6,434 nucleotides of DNA from a bacterium (GTDB lineage: Bacteria; UBP14; UBA6098; B30-G16), in contig JALTEE010000370.1 of NCBI GenBank assembly GCA_027007865.1, positions 1 through 6,434 of the forward strand, in the 5' to 3' direction. Below the pieces are notes generated by a model, which was given only the letters and a program-made list of their open reading frames with translations, searched no databases and was not told the DNA's origin. Below are positions 1 through 6,181 of this stretch, in pieces. A program made the position numbers and the translations under genes. Numbering within the stretch: the first letter of the stretch is position 1; each line of letters starts with the position of its first letter.

Positions 1-453
1 GGATACGACATACACAAACTCGTTGTGGGCAGGCGATTGGTGCTCGGCGGCGTGAAAATCGATTTCGAGCGAGGACTGCTCGGTCATTCCGATGCCGATG
101 TTCTCATCCACTCGATAATCGATGCGCTTTTAGGCGCTGCGTCTGCGGGCGATATCGGGCAAATATTCCCCGACGACGATGAAAAATTCAAAGATGCAAA
201 TTCACTCGAACTTCTCAAAATTACAGGTAAAATCATATCCGAAACGGGATTGTCGATAGCGAACATCGATTCCACCATAATAGCGCAGCGCCCCAAAATG
301 AGAACATATATCGAAGAAATGCGCAAAAACATCGCAGATGCGCTGGATATCGCTATCGAACAAGTTTCTGTAAAAGCGAAGACGAACGAAGAACTCGATT
401 CAATCGGCAGAGGCGAGGCAATCGCCGCTATGGCAATCGCACTGCTTCAATAG
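1..453 (+). CDS. ispF: 2-C-methyl-D-erythritol 2,4-cyclodiphosphate synthase, 5' end missing
   Basis: IspF makes 2-C-methyl-D-erythritol 2,4-cyclodiphosphate from the CDP-ME 2-phosphate precursor, releasing CMP, in the cytoplasmic MEP route to isoprenoids. The frame is open from base 1 and begins GYDIHKL, which matches residues 6 onward of the family. About five N-terminal residues therefore lie outside the window, and the GTG at 25 is internal rather than the true start. Visible hallmarks are the metal ligands Asp and His of the DIH motif (third and fifth visible residues) and the His of VLIH (about residue 37). Also visible are GLLGHSDADV, the DALLGAA helix, GDIGQIFPD, IIAQRPKM and, near the C terminus, KTNE followed by GRGEAIA. 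The visible length of 150 residues plus five fits the usual 155-160. The gene is first of a close-packed plus-strand cluster, 17 nt before purM. The usual partner ispD is not in view. Confidence 0.96.
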   Translation, partial: GYDIHKLVVGRRLVLGGVKIDFERGLLGHSDADVLIHSIIDALLGAASAGDIGQIFPDDDEKFKDANSLELLKITGKIISETGLSIANIDSTIIAQRPKMRTYIEEMRKNIADALDIAIEQVSVKAKTNEELDSIGRGEAIAAMAIALLQ

Positions 454-459
454 ATTATT

Positions 460-464
460 GGGAG
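460..464 (+). promoter_or_regulatory. Ribosome binding site of purM
   Basis: GGGAG lies 6 nt before the ATG at 471, in the 17-nt gap after the ispF stop. It is a good Shine-Dalgarno match and fixes the purM start. Confidence 0.75.
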
Positions 465-470
465 ATTTTT

Positions 471-1481
471 ATGGATAAAATAACATATTCGTCCGCAGGC
501 GTCGATATCGATGCTGCGGATACGGCGCTGAAAAGGATTTCGCAACTCGCAAAAAACACTTTTACGCACAATGTTCTTACCGACATCGGACTTTTCGCAG
601 GCGCATATAATATCGGCGGGCGGAAAATTCTGCTATCCAGCGCGGATGGCGTGGGAACGAAAATCATCGTCGCCACGATGGCGGGAATTTATAACACGGT
701 GGGAATCGACCTCGTCCACCATTGCGCAAATGATATCGCCGTCCACAATGCCGACCCGCTGTTCTTTCTCGACTATATCGGTCATTCCAATCTCTCGGTG
801 GAAAAAATAGCGAAAATTGTCGAAGGGCTTTCCGCCGGATGCAGCGATATTCGCGCGCCGCTCATCGGCGGAGAAACTGCGCAAATGCCGAGCATCTATC
901 CCCCAGACGAATTCGACCTCGTGGGATTTATCGTCGGAATTGTCGAACGGGACGATATCATACTCGGCAATAAAATCACACCGGGAGATGCAATAATAGC
1001 GCTGCCATCGAATGGGCTGCACACAAACGGCTATTCGCTGGCGCGAAAAACACTTTTCGATATCGGAAAATTCTCTGTGGATACTTACATAGACGAACTC
1101 GGCGCAACCACAGGCGATGCGCTTTTGCGAACACATACTTTGTATTTGAACGATGTCAAGAAATTGCGCGAGAAAATCGAAATCAAAGGGATGGCACATA
1201 TCACGGGCGGCGGCGTTCCCGGAAATCTCGTGCGTATTCTACCGGATGACTGCACAGCGATAGTTAAAAAATCGAGTGCGCCAAAAATTCCGATATTCGA
1301 ACTCATCCGCAGAATCGGGAATATCGACGACGCAGAGATGTTCAAAACATTCAATATGGGTTTCGGATTTCTTTTTGTCGTCGCTTCGGACGATGCGGAT
1401 AACACGAAAAAAATACTCGGCGAAAAAGCATTCATCGCCGGCGAAATCGCACACGGCGATAAAAGCATCGAAATAATTTAA
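471..1481 (+). CDS. purM: Phosphoribosylformylglycinamidine cyclo-ligase (AIR synthetase)
   Basis: PurM closes the imidazole ring in purine synthesis, converting FGAM and ATP to aminoimidazole ribonucleotide in the cytoplasm. The 336-residue product is close to the family length of about 345. Recognisable motifs, in order, are YSSAGVDIDA near the N terminus (6-15), the glycine-rich DGVGTK loop (59-64), NDIAVHNADPLFFLDY (87-102) and GGETAQMP (133-140). They continue with LPSNGLHTNGYSL (178-190), AHITGGGVPGNL (242-253) and NMGFGF (295-300). This is the standard order of the AIRS N- and C-terminal domains, so the protein looks complete and active. The start ATG has GGGAG at a 6-nt spacing. The final A of the TAA stop begins an ATG at 1481, but that start leads only to an unrelated out-of-frame reading. 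The real next gene starts 7 nt after this stop. Expression is probably from the same transcript as ispF. Confidence 0.97.
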   Translation: MDKITYSSAGVDIDAADTALKRISQLAKNTFTHNVLTDIGLFAGAYNIGGRKILLSSADGVGTKIIVATMAGIYNTVGIDLVHHCANDIAVHNADPLFFLDYIGHSNLSVEKIAKIVEGLSAGCSDIRAPLIGGETAQMPSIYPPDEFDLVGFIVGIVERDDIILGNKITPGDAIIALPSNGLHTNGYSLARKTLFDIGKFSVDTYIDELGATTGDALLRTHTLYLNDVKKLREKIEIKGMAHITGGGVPGNLVRILPDDCTAIVKKSSAPKIPIFELIRRIGNIDDAEMFKTFNMGFGFLFVVASDDADNTKKILGEKAFIAGEIAHGDKSIEII

Positions 1482-1488
1482 TGGCAAA

Positions 1489-2094
1489 ATGGCAAATGTG
1501 GAAGAATATACACTCGCACGAGTTGGAAAATCATCGCTGGAAACGAAAAAGTCGCGCTTCTACGGTCTTGCCTATCCTGCTTCGTCGCGGGACGAATGCG
1601 ATAGTTTGCTCGTCGAACTGCGAAAAGATTTCGCCGATGCGACGCATATCGTCTATGCAATTCGGCTCGGCTTCGACGGGAGTTATGAATATTTCACCGA
1701 TTCGGGCGAACCGTCTGGAACTGCTGGCGCACCGATTTTGCGAGTGATGAAAGGGCAGAATATATCGAATGCGATGGTCGCAGTGATAAGATATTTCGGC
1801 GGAACGAAACTCGGCACGGGCGGCTTGGCGCGTGCTTACGGAGAAACTGCGCGAACCGCTGTGGACAATGCGGGCAAAATCCCGCTGGTCGAAATGGTGC
1901 AAATCGAAGCGAAAATCCCATACGGCGCAATATCGCAATGGGCAATACTTATCGATTCTATAGGCGGAGTGATTGTATCACAGAATTTCACGGACAACAT
2001 TGCAGTCGCCGCAAAAATTCCGAAAGAGAAAATCGATGAAGTGGAATCGTTCGTCGAGGAAGTTACAAAAGGTTCGGAAAAATTAAAATTTTAA
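1489..2094 (+). CDS. YigZ / IMPACT-family protein (UPF0029)
   Basis: This 201-residue protein belongs to the YigZ/IMPACT family. The eukaryotic member IMPACT modulates the GCN2 kinase, whereas the bacterial role is not settled and is often listed as a translation-related regulator. The N-terminal family domain spans about residues 15-125. It shows KKSRF (20-24), DATHIVYAIR (50-59), DSGEPSGTAGAP (71-82, the family signature) and VIRYFGGTKLGTGGLARAY (99-117). Residues 135-200 match the small ferredoxin-like C-terminal domain of bacterial members, so the length is normal. I chose the ATG at 1489 because it gives the family frame. It has no clear Shine-Dalgarno sequence and sits 7 nt after purM, so translation may depend on ribosomes finishing purM. 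A competing ATG at 1481 overlaps the purM stop but is out of frame. The next gene follows after 18 nt. Confidence 0.93.
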   Translation: MANVEEYTLARVGKSSLETKKSRFYGLAYPASSRDECDSLLVELRKDFADATHIVYAIRLGFDGSYEYFTDSGEPSGTAGAPILRVMKGQNISNAMVAVIRYFGGTKLGTGGLARAYGETARTAVDNAGKIPLVEMVQIEAKIPYGAISQWAILIDSIGGVIVSQNFTDNIAVAAKIPKEKIDEVESFVEEVTKGSEKLKF

Positions 2095-2099
2095 AATAG

Positions 2100-2105
2100 A
2101 AAGGA
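2100..2105 (+). promoter_or_regulatory. Ribosome binding site of the TlpA-like gene
   Basis: AAAGGA lies 7 nt upstream of the ATG at 2113, inside the 18-nt gap after the YigZ-family gene. It supports this start for the lipoprotein. Confidence 0.65.
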
Positions 2106-2112
2106 TTTTTTA

Positions 2113-2643
2113 ATGCGCAGCAAATTCATCGGAATAGCGTTCATCGCTCTTGCAATATCGATTTCGCTCGTCGGATGCGGTTCGAAAAACGAAACGGAAA
2201 ATACGAGCGAGAAATTGAAAATATTGCCAAAATTCTCATTCGAAGGCAAGGATGGTAAAAAATATACAGACAAAGATTTTCGCAGTGGCGTCGGAGTAAT
2301 CTCGTTTGTGGCAAGTTGGTGCGGACCGTGCGGCACGGAACTCGTCGAACTCGACAGCATCGCACAAAAATATTCAAAAATCCTCGCACTCGCAGTAACT
2401 TATGAACCGCCCGAATTTTATGCCGAACTTTTCGATAGTTTGAAAATAAAAATTCCAATCGTTCGGGCGGATTCATCATTCTTTGCAGCGATGGGAATAT
2501 CGAAATTGCCAACGAGAATTTTGATAGACAAAGGCAAAATAATATCGCAAATCGTGGGCGCGCCACTGCCTAAAAATCCCGAGTTCTATAAAAAATTGAA
2601 ACAGGCATTGGGAATCGTGGACACATCTAACCAATTGTTGTGA
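2113..2643 (+). CDS. TlpA-like thioredoxin-fold lipoprotein
   Basis: This 176-residue product is a probable envelope thiol-disulfide oxidoreductase of the TlpA/ResA/AhpC-TSA type. It starts with a lipoprotein signal: basic MRSK, a hydrophobic run at about 5-20, then the lipobox LVGC with Cys22 as the likely lipidated residue. A short polar tether (23-34) follows. The thioredoxin fold begins around residue 39 (LPKFSFEGKDGKKY). The redox motif WCGPC is at 69-73, and Pro133 in KLPT is the expected cis-proline opposite the active site. It is followed by the beta strand RILIDKGKIISQIVG. In this family such proteins reduce apocytochromes or other envelope disulfides, but the specific partner cannot be told here. 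No cytochrome maturation genes are in view. It is last in the plus-strand cluster, and no hairpin with a U-tract follows it. The frame stays open for 78 codons beyond its TGA. Confidence 0.9.
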   Translation: MRSKFIGIAFIALAISISLVGCGSKNETENTSEKLKILPKFSFEGKDGKKYTDKDFRSGVGVISFVASWCGPCGTELVELDSIAQKYSKILALAVTYEPPEFYAELFDSLKIKIPIVRADSSFFAAMGISKLPTRILIDKGKIISQIVGAPLPKNPEFYKKLKQALGIVDTSNQLL

Positions 2644-2880
2644 AAAAGCAGTAATTTATTTTTTGCGATTTCATATCCTTCTCTATGTCGCATCGCAGCG
2701 AACCTTTTCACGCTTGCCATTATCGGTATTCTCGACTGTTACCGAACATATTCATCAGGAGTTTTGTATCGAGCACAAATTGGAGAAAAAAACGGGCAGT
2801 CATATAACCGGTATGCCGTCGCGGTAAAGGATGTGTCATATTTTAAGAATTTCATCGACATTATTTTATCGTGCAATTAG
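2644..2880 (+). other. 78-codon open stretch in frame after the tlpA-like stop
   Basis: Directly after the TGA of the lipoprotein gene the same frame stays open for 78 codons, up to a TAG at 2878-2880. It has no ATG and no clear ribosome site. The reading includes a hydrophobic patch (FTLAIIGIL) and a stretch ending YFKNFIDIILSCN. I do not recognise it. It could be chance in AT-rich DNA, a decayed gene fragment, or the former C-terminal part of a longer protein. The thioredoxin domain is already complete before the stop, so an extension is not needed for function. Confidence 0.25.
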
Positions 2881-2894
2881 ATTTAATAAAATTT

Positions 2895-3144
2895 GAAAAG
2901 CAGGTTTCATTTTGCCTAGGTTGTTGGAATTGTGGGAAATAGAGAGATGCAACAGCAAACAGCTAAAGCAGTCTATTGACTCGGGTGTTTTCGTCAACAG
3001 CAGGCTTTATACTGCTGAAACACAAAAAGGAAAAGGTATAAAATGAGAACTGCGATGCTAAATAAAGAAGCATGCTCCCTTGTTCACAGAAAATACTATG
3101 TTGGTCAAAGAGGTCGAAAAAACTATAAGCAAAACCTGTTTTTC
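2895..3144. repeat. Segment bounded by 13-bp imperfect inverted repeats
   Basis: GAAAAGCAGGTTT at 2895-2907 matches the reverse complement of 3132-3144 (GAAAAACAGGTTT) at 12 of 13 positions. Outside both arms lies AATTT, immediately adjacent on the left and offset by 3 nt on the right. The segment of about 250 bp lies wholly in the gap between the convergent genes, and its codon composition differs from the neighbours. It resembles a miniature element or insertion-sequence remnant. I see no obvious flanking target duplication and no transposase motif, so this interpretation is tentative. Confidence 0.35.
2912..3046 (+). CDS. Possible 44-residue small protein (TTG start), unrecognised
   Basis: A TTG at 2912 opens a 44-residue reading that runs to TGA at 3044-3046. 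A weak CAGG sequence lies 7 nt upstream, within the left inverted-repeat arm. The product is mixed-charge, begins PRLLELWEIERC (likely helical) and ends basic (KGKGIK). It has no signal peptide or known motif. Its stop overlaps the start of the next small frame (ATGA at 3043-3046), an arrangement typical of translational coupling, and this is the main reason to list it. The codons are unlike those of the neighbouring genes, which fits imported DNA or a non-coding stretch. It may not be expressed. Confidence 0.22.
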   Translation: MPRLLELWEIERCNSKQLKQSIDSGVFVNSRLYTAETQKGKGIK

Positions 3145-3162
3145 AGCAAATTCAAATTATGA
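3043..3162 (+). CDS. Possible 39-residue basic small protein, unrecognised
   Basis: An ATG at 3043 follows a plausible Shine-Dalgarno sequence (AAAAGG at 3031-3036, 6-nt spacing, with another AAGGA just upstream). It overlaps the preceding short frame by ATGA. The 39-residue product is strongly basic, with about a dozen Lys/Arg residues, Tyr-Tyr in the middle and FFSKFKL at the end. Its last codons read through the right inverted-repeat arm. No family is recognised. The ribosome site and the overlap make it a better small-gene candidate than its neighbour, but the short length means chance cannot be excluded. Confidence 0.3.
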   Translation: MRTAMLNKEACSLVHRKYYVGQRGRKNYKQNLFFSKFKL

Positions 3163-3167
3163 ATTAG

Positions 3168-5933
3168 TTATTCATTAAATAATTTTACATCGCCGTCTTC
3201 GAGCATCATAATCCAATATCCCGCACCGATGCGCAGCGTATCTGCGGGGAAATATGATGTGCCGTCATATCCGAACAGCGGGGGAATGTATGCGCCGGAT
3301 GGGTCGGAAATTATTTCCGCATCGTTCACTGGCGGAGAAATCAGTTCCCAGCCCGAGTTGAAACAATAGAATTGCTCCGATGCGGGGTAGCGCCACACAG
3401 GCAGCATCGTGGGATAAAATCCATATACGAAGAATCCGCATCCACCGAGCCAGCGCAAAAGATTTTCGTATCTATCGTTTCGATATGCAAATGTGCCGAT
3501 TGCATCGATTTTAAAAAAATCGTCCACATTATCGAATGCAGGTTCGCCGGGAAAGCCGAGTAAATTCCAACCGTTTTCGATTTGCATATTAAAGATTTTC
3601 GGCGCGCCGAATTTTGCTACAATCTGTGCTTCTTCGCCCGGCGCTAATATAGCGGAATCGAGATATCCGATACTAAAAGTATCGTTCCATAAAAATGCGC
3701 CGTCGGGGAAATCGGAAAAGTCCCACTCGATTATTGCCGGCATCGTGTCAAAATTCGTTATGTGCCAGACCAATGTTTCTGCCATTTCATCCTGAAAATT
3801 GCGCTGTAGATATATCGGAGAAATTCCCAGTCTGACATCGGTTTCGTCTGGTGTCGGCGGAAGCATCAGCAAATCTGAAATCGGGTCGTATCCTTGCGAT
3901 GCGCCGACTGCTTGTCCGATAACGAGATTTGCCGCCACTTTGCCTGCGACTGTCGCCGTGAGCGATGCCATCCATTGTCGGCGGAAAGAAATCGTTATGC
4001 AAATATCTTCGGCGCAGTTCGGTTCGCCGTAATCGGGGGAATCGCATAGATTATGCAGGCAGATTTCATAGGGCACATCGGGTTCTGCGATGGGAGCGCT
4101 GTCCGATACCGTCCAGATGGATGCGAATTTGCCGTATGAAATCATATTTATTGCGATAATTTCGCTGTCCGCAAAAGCGAAATGCGAGGTGTCGATTTTT
4201 CCGCTCACCGAATCGATAATGAGCCATGCGCACAATTTTTTTCGGAAATTTACAACATCGCCATCGCCGGGAACAGATAAAACCACTACTGGCGGCGATA
4301 AATCGACGAGGAAGCGTGTGCAAACAGTTTCGGATAGCGGGTCGCCGACCGTCGTTTCGATGTTTAGCAAACAAATTTGCACGGTATCGCCATCCGAATA
4401 TGGAGATGATGGCTGGAAAATCAAAGTATCGTTGTGGAAAAAGATTTCACTGTCCTCTCCTAAAATCGTGTCGCCATTGACAGTTATTATTATTGAGTTT
4501 GTATCGATTATCCGCTCGGAGAAAATTGCAAATATTGTTTGTTGGAGCGAATCCGATGATACTGCGCCGTCGAATGGCAACACAAGTTCAGCATTCACGG
4601 GGGAAACAGTCGAGAAACCGGCATAAATATAAACTTTTCCCGTGTCGTGATAACTCGGTGCGCCGATTGCAAAGTCGGGATAGGTATCGCCATCGACATC
4701 GCCGAGTCCTTCGATAGACCAACCGAAATTTCCGCCAGATGTATCTCCGCGGCAAAAATAGTCACAAATGGTGTCTGGTTCTGCAGAGCCAGTGAATATA
4801 AGCACTTCGCCGGGATATGTATCTGTAATCGGGTCGTAATTTGCGGAGACTGCGAAATCGGCATATCCATCGCCATCGACATCTCCGGGGGCACCGACGC
4901 AGCCGCCGAGATTATCGCTCCCGTTTCTGCCTTCGATTATCATATCGGGAATTTCAAATGGCGACGATGTGCCCGCTTTCCCGAAATAGATATACGCTTT
5001 GCCATAGCAGGAGTCGTCTTCGCAGTAATTGTATGCGCCGGAAATGGCATCGTCGAAACCGTCGCCATCGACATCACCGAGCGCAGCAAGTGTTCCGCCG
5101 AAAAAGTTCATCGGGAATTCGCCTGTGAAAGTGAATTCTGGAACTTCGATTCCCATCGAGATTCTGTTGCCCGTGAATATATATGCAGCGCCGGGTTTTA
5201 GCGGCGGCGAACCTCCCGCTTGCGCTGCTCCCACGAGCAAATCGGGAACACCGTCGCCATCGAAATCGAATCCGCCATCCAAATCCGTGCCGAAATCGTC
5301 GAGCGAATCGAGACCTGTGATGATAAGGTCTGGGATTGTATCGGGAGTGGCGCCGCCGAAATAGATATAGACTCGTCCAGTGCGCCATCCTCGTGCATCG
5401 TTGTAGAGCGCTCCGACTGCGACATCGTCGAAACCATCGCCGTTTATATCGCCCAATCCTGCGACGGAATAGCCAAAATTGTCGTATGGGCTTTCTCCGC
5501 CAAATGCGACATCGGGAACATTATCTAAACTTGGTCCGCCGAAAAATATATATGCAGCGCCGGTGTGGTCCACGACATTCGCCCCCGCAAGCAAGTCGTC
5601 GTATCCATCGCCGTTGAAGTCGCCTGCGCAGTCGAGTGAAATTCCCATTTGGTCGCCGGTTGAAAGCCCGACGATTTCGAGCGATGGTGCGGAAAAATCG
5701 CCATCTGTAAAAATATATATGATTCCTCGCGGAGTCGGTTCGAGCGCAATTTTCGTCATCGGTGCGCCGACAGCAATATCTCGAATGCCATCACCATCGA
5801 AATCGCCAGCAGCAATCGACCAGCCAAAGTTCCCACCCGATGATGGCTCGACGAGAACCGCTATCGGAAAAATTTCTTCCGCACAGTAGGCAGATAGAAT
5901 CAGCAAAATAATTGTAGAAAAGATATATCTCAT
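3168..5933 (-). CDS. Exported seven-blade FG-GAP beta-propeller protein with Ig-like and GW-type C-terminal modules
   Basis: This 921-residue protein is probably surface-exposed or secreted, and its ligand is unknown. A signal peptide spans about 1-18 (MRYIF, then a hydrophobic TIILLILSA core, likely cleavage near AYCA-EE). Seven FG-GAP repeats follow at about 25-440. Each has an FG-type strand start and a calcium loop DxDGDGxxD, at 44-52, 105-113, 162-170, 223-231, 287-295, 351-359 and 412-420. The seventh loop reads DVDGDTYPD. Seven repeats make one closed propeller, as in integrin alpha chains. Residues of about 443-545 resemble an SbsA/Big_5 Ig-like domain (SPVNAELVLPFDGA...FSERI...LIFQP), and a second Ig-like region covers about 546-655. 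Next come a GYDPISD...PPTPDE segment (681-697) and two related GW modules (788-838, 861-909). I chose the ATG at 5933 because the signal peptide starts there. The longer TTG start at 5990 would put 19 polar residues before it. No Shine-Dalgarno sequence is visible. Confidence 0.85.
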   Translation of the reverse strand: MRYIFSTIILLILSAYCAEEIFPIAVLVEPSSGGNFGWSIAAGDFDGDGIRDIAVGAPMTKIALEPTPRGIIYIFTDGDFSAPSLEIVGLSTGDQMGISLDCAGDFNGDGYDDLLAGANVVDHTGAAYIFFGGPSLDNVPDVAFGGESPYDNFGYSVAGLGDINGDGFDDVAVGALYNDARGWRTGRVYIYFGGATPDTIPDLIITGLDSLDDFGTDLDGGFDFDGDGVPDLLVGAAQAGGSPPLKPGAAYIFTGNRISMGIEVPEFTFTGEFPMNFFGGTLAALGDVDGDGFDDAISGAYNYCEDDSCYGKAYIYFGKAGTSSPFEIPDMIIEGRNGSDNLGGCVGAPGDVDGDGYADFAVSANYDPITDTYPGEVLIFTGSAEPDTICDYFCRGDTSGGNFGWSIEGLGDVDGDTYPDFAIGAPSYHDTGKVYIYAGFSTVSPVNAELVLPFDGAVSSDSLQQTIFAIFSERIIDTNSIIITVNGDTILGEDSEIFFHNDTLIFQPSSPYSDGDTVQICLLNIETTVGDPLSETVCTRFLVDLSPPVVVLSVPGDGDVVNFRKKLCAWLIIDSVSGKIDTSHFAFADSEIIAINMISYGKFASIWTVSDSAPIAEPDVPYEICLHNLCDSPDYGEPNCAEDICITISFRRQWMASLTATVAGKVAANLVIGQAVGASQGYDPISDLLMLPPTPDETDVRLGISPIYLQRNFQDEMAETLVWHITNFDTMPAIIEWDFSDFPDGAFLWNDTFSIGYLDSAILAPGEEAQIVAKFGAPKIFNMQIENGWNLLGFPGEPAFDNVDDFFKIDAIGTFAYRNDRYENLLRWLGGCGFFVYGFYPTMLPVWRYPASEQFYCFNSGWELISPPVNDAEIISDPSGAYIPPLFGYDGTSYFPADTLRIGAGYWIMMLEDGDVKLFNE

Positions 5934-5949
5934 AGTGCAAGATAATGGT

Positions 5950-6148
5950 TTAGTGCGATCTTTCCCCGTGTATCGAATGAACTGCAGCAACAGTGGCAGG
6001 GATAATTATGGATTGAGCAACAATACCCGGAATTCCCTGCACAATTGCGCCTTTCGACGATACGGGCACAGGCGCACCTATCAAAAATACAATCTACCGA
6101 TAACGCCAGCAAAACTGCTAAATGCGATATTTCTCGATGTTTTTCCAT
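5950..6148 (-). pseudogene. Frameshifted small hydrophobic (membrane) protein gene
   Basis: An ATG at 6148 opens a reading with codon use like the neighbours (EKHREISHLAVLLALSVDCI), including a hydrophobic segment. At the T5 run (minus strand, 6087-6083) the coding character moves to the +1 frame. That frame continues LIGAPVPVSSKGAIV, then a second hydrophobic stretch (QGIPGIVAQSIIIPATVAAV), and ends at TAA 5952-5950. Removing one T would join the two into a protein of about 65 residues with two hydrophobic segments. Without that correction the first frame becomes an odd Cys-rich tail that stops at TGA 5932-5930, overlapping the start of the FG-GAP gene. I infer a one-base insertion, either real decay or a sequencing error in the homopolymer. 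The family is not recognised, and chance hydrophobicity remains possible. Confidence 0.4.
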
Positions 6149-6161
6149 TATTTTATTCTTC

Positions 6162-6181
6162 AATTATAGCACGCTATAATT
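6162..6181. repeat. Perfect 9-bp palindrome with 2-nt centre
   Basis: AATTATAGC, then AC, then GCTATAATT form a perfect inverted repeat. It sits between the end of the truncated methyltransferase and the leader of the minus-strand genes. The 2-nt centre is too short for a good RNA hairpin, so a dimeric regulator site is the more natural reading. It overlaps the promoter-like sequence listed next. Confidence 0.5.
6163..6171 (-). promoter_or_regulatory. Extended -10 promoter-like sequence
   Basis: On the minus strand this reads TGCTATAAT, an exact extended -10 (TGnTATAAT). No good -35 is visible at 17 nt, which extended -10 promoters can tolerate. Transcription would start near 6156, about 8 nt before the small broken gene's ATG and about 220 nt before the FG-GAP gene's start. 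It lies within the palindrome, which would suit repression by an operator-binding protein. AT-rich DNA yields such matches by chance, so this is only suggestive. Confidence 0.35.

Larger units (their letters stand above)
2644..3167. other. AT-rich gap between convergent genes, no recognised gene
   Basis: This stretch of 524 bases separates the ends of two converging genes. I recognise no tRNA, rRNA, riboswitch or protein family in it. Its composition differs from the flanking genes: it is more AT-rich, and the short frames within it use CAG, AAG, AGG and CTA rather than the local CGA/TCG style. Weak local hairpins are visible at 2723-2745 (TCGGTA...TACCGA, 11-nt loop) and 2998-3017 (CAGCAG...CTGCTG, 8-nt loop). 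An AT-rich one lies at 3159-3175 (ATGAAT, 5-nt loop, ATTCAT). None has the GC stem plus U-run of an intrinsic terminator. The right half contains the inverted-repeat-bounded segment listed separately. Confidence 0.6.

Noticed and set aside
633..1199. Minus-strand 188-codon ORF within purM
   Set aside because: PurM is unambiguous in this region; the minus frame is a shadow with no recognisable domain.
1481..1747. ORF starting at the ATG that overlaps the purM stop (TAATG)
   Set aside because: The overlap is tempting for coupling, but the product is out of frame with the conserved YigZ-family protein and has no motifs.
2644..2880. Homing-endonuclease (LAGLIDADG-type) remnant
   Set aside because: The FTLAIIGILDCY... 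reading only loosely resembles such a motif and lacks the key acidic pattern, so it is not supported.
3156..3180. Bidirectional terminator between the convergent genes
   Set aside because: The ATGAAT/ATTCAT hairpin is short and AT-only, with no GC stem or clean U-run.
4090..4626. Plus-strand 178-codon ORF inside the FG-GAP protein gene
   Set aside because: It is the antisense shadow of the Ig-like domain coding region, rich in Ser/Thr from complementary codons, with no family motifs.
4680..5830. Recurrent 'ccatcgccatcgacatc' tracts suggesting a DNA tandem repeat or CRISPR-like array
   Set aside because: They are the codons for the DxDGDGxxD calcium loops of the seven FG-GAP blades, spaced about 170-190 nt apart and diverged. 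There are no constant repeats with spacers.
5934..5990. Longer start (TTG at 5990) for the FG-GAP protein
   Set aside because: It would place 19 polar residues before a clear signal peptide and overlap the small upstream gene; the ATG at 5933 is preferred.
5930..6148. A Cys-rich peptide of about 72 residues (ten Cys) on the minus strand, ending in an ATGA overlap with the FG-GAP gene
   Set aside because: The Cys residues all come after the T5 run, where codon use turns atypical (AGG, TGT, TGC), while the +1 frame becomes gene-like. It is more likely an out-of-frame reading of a broken membrane protein gene.
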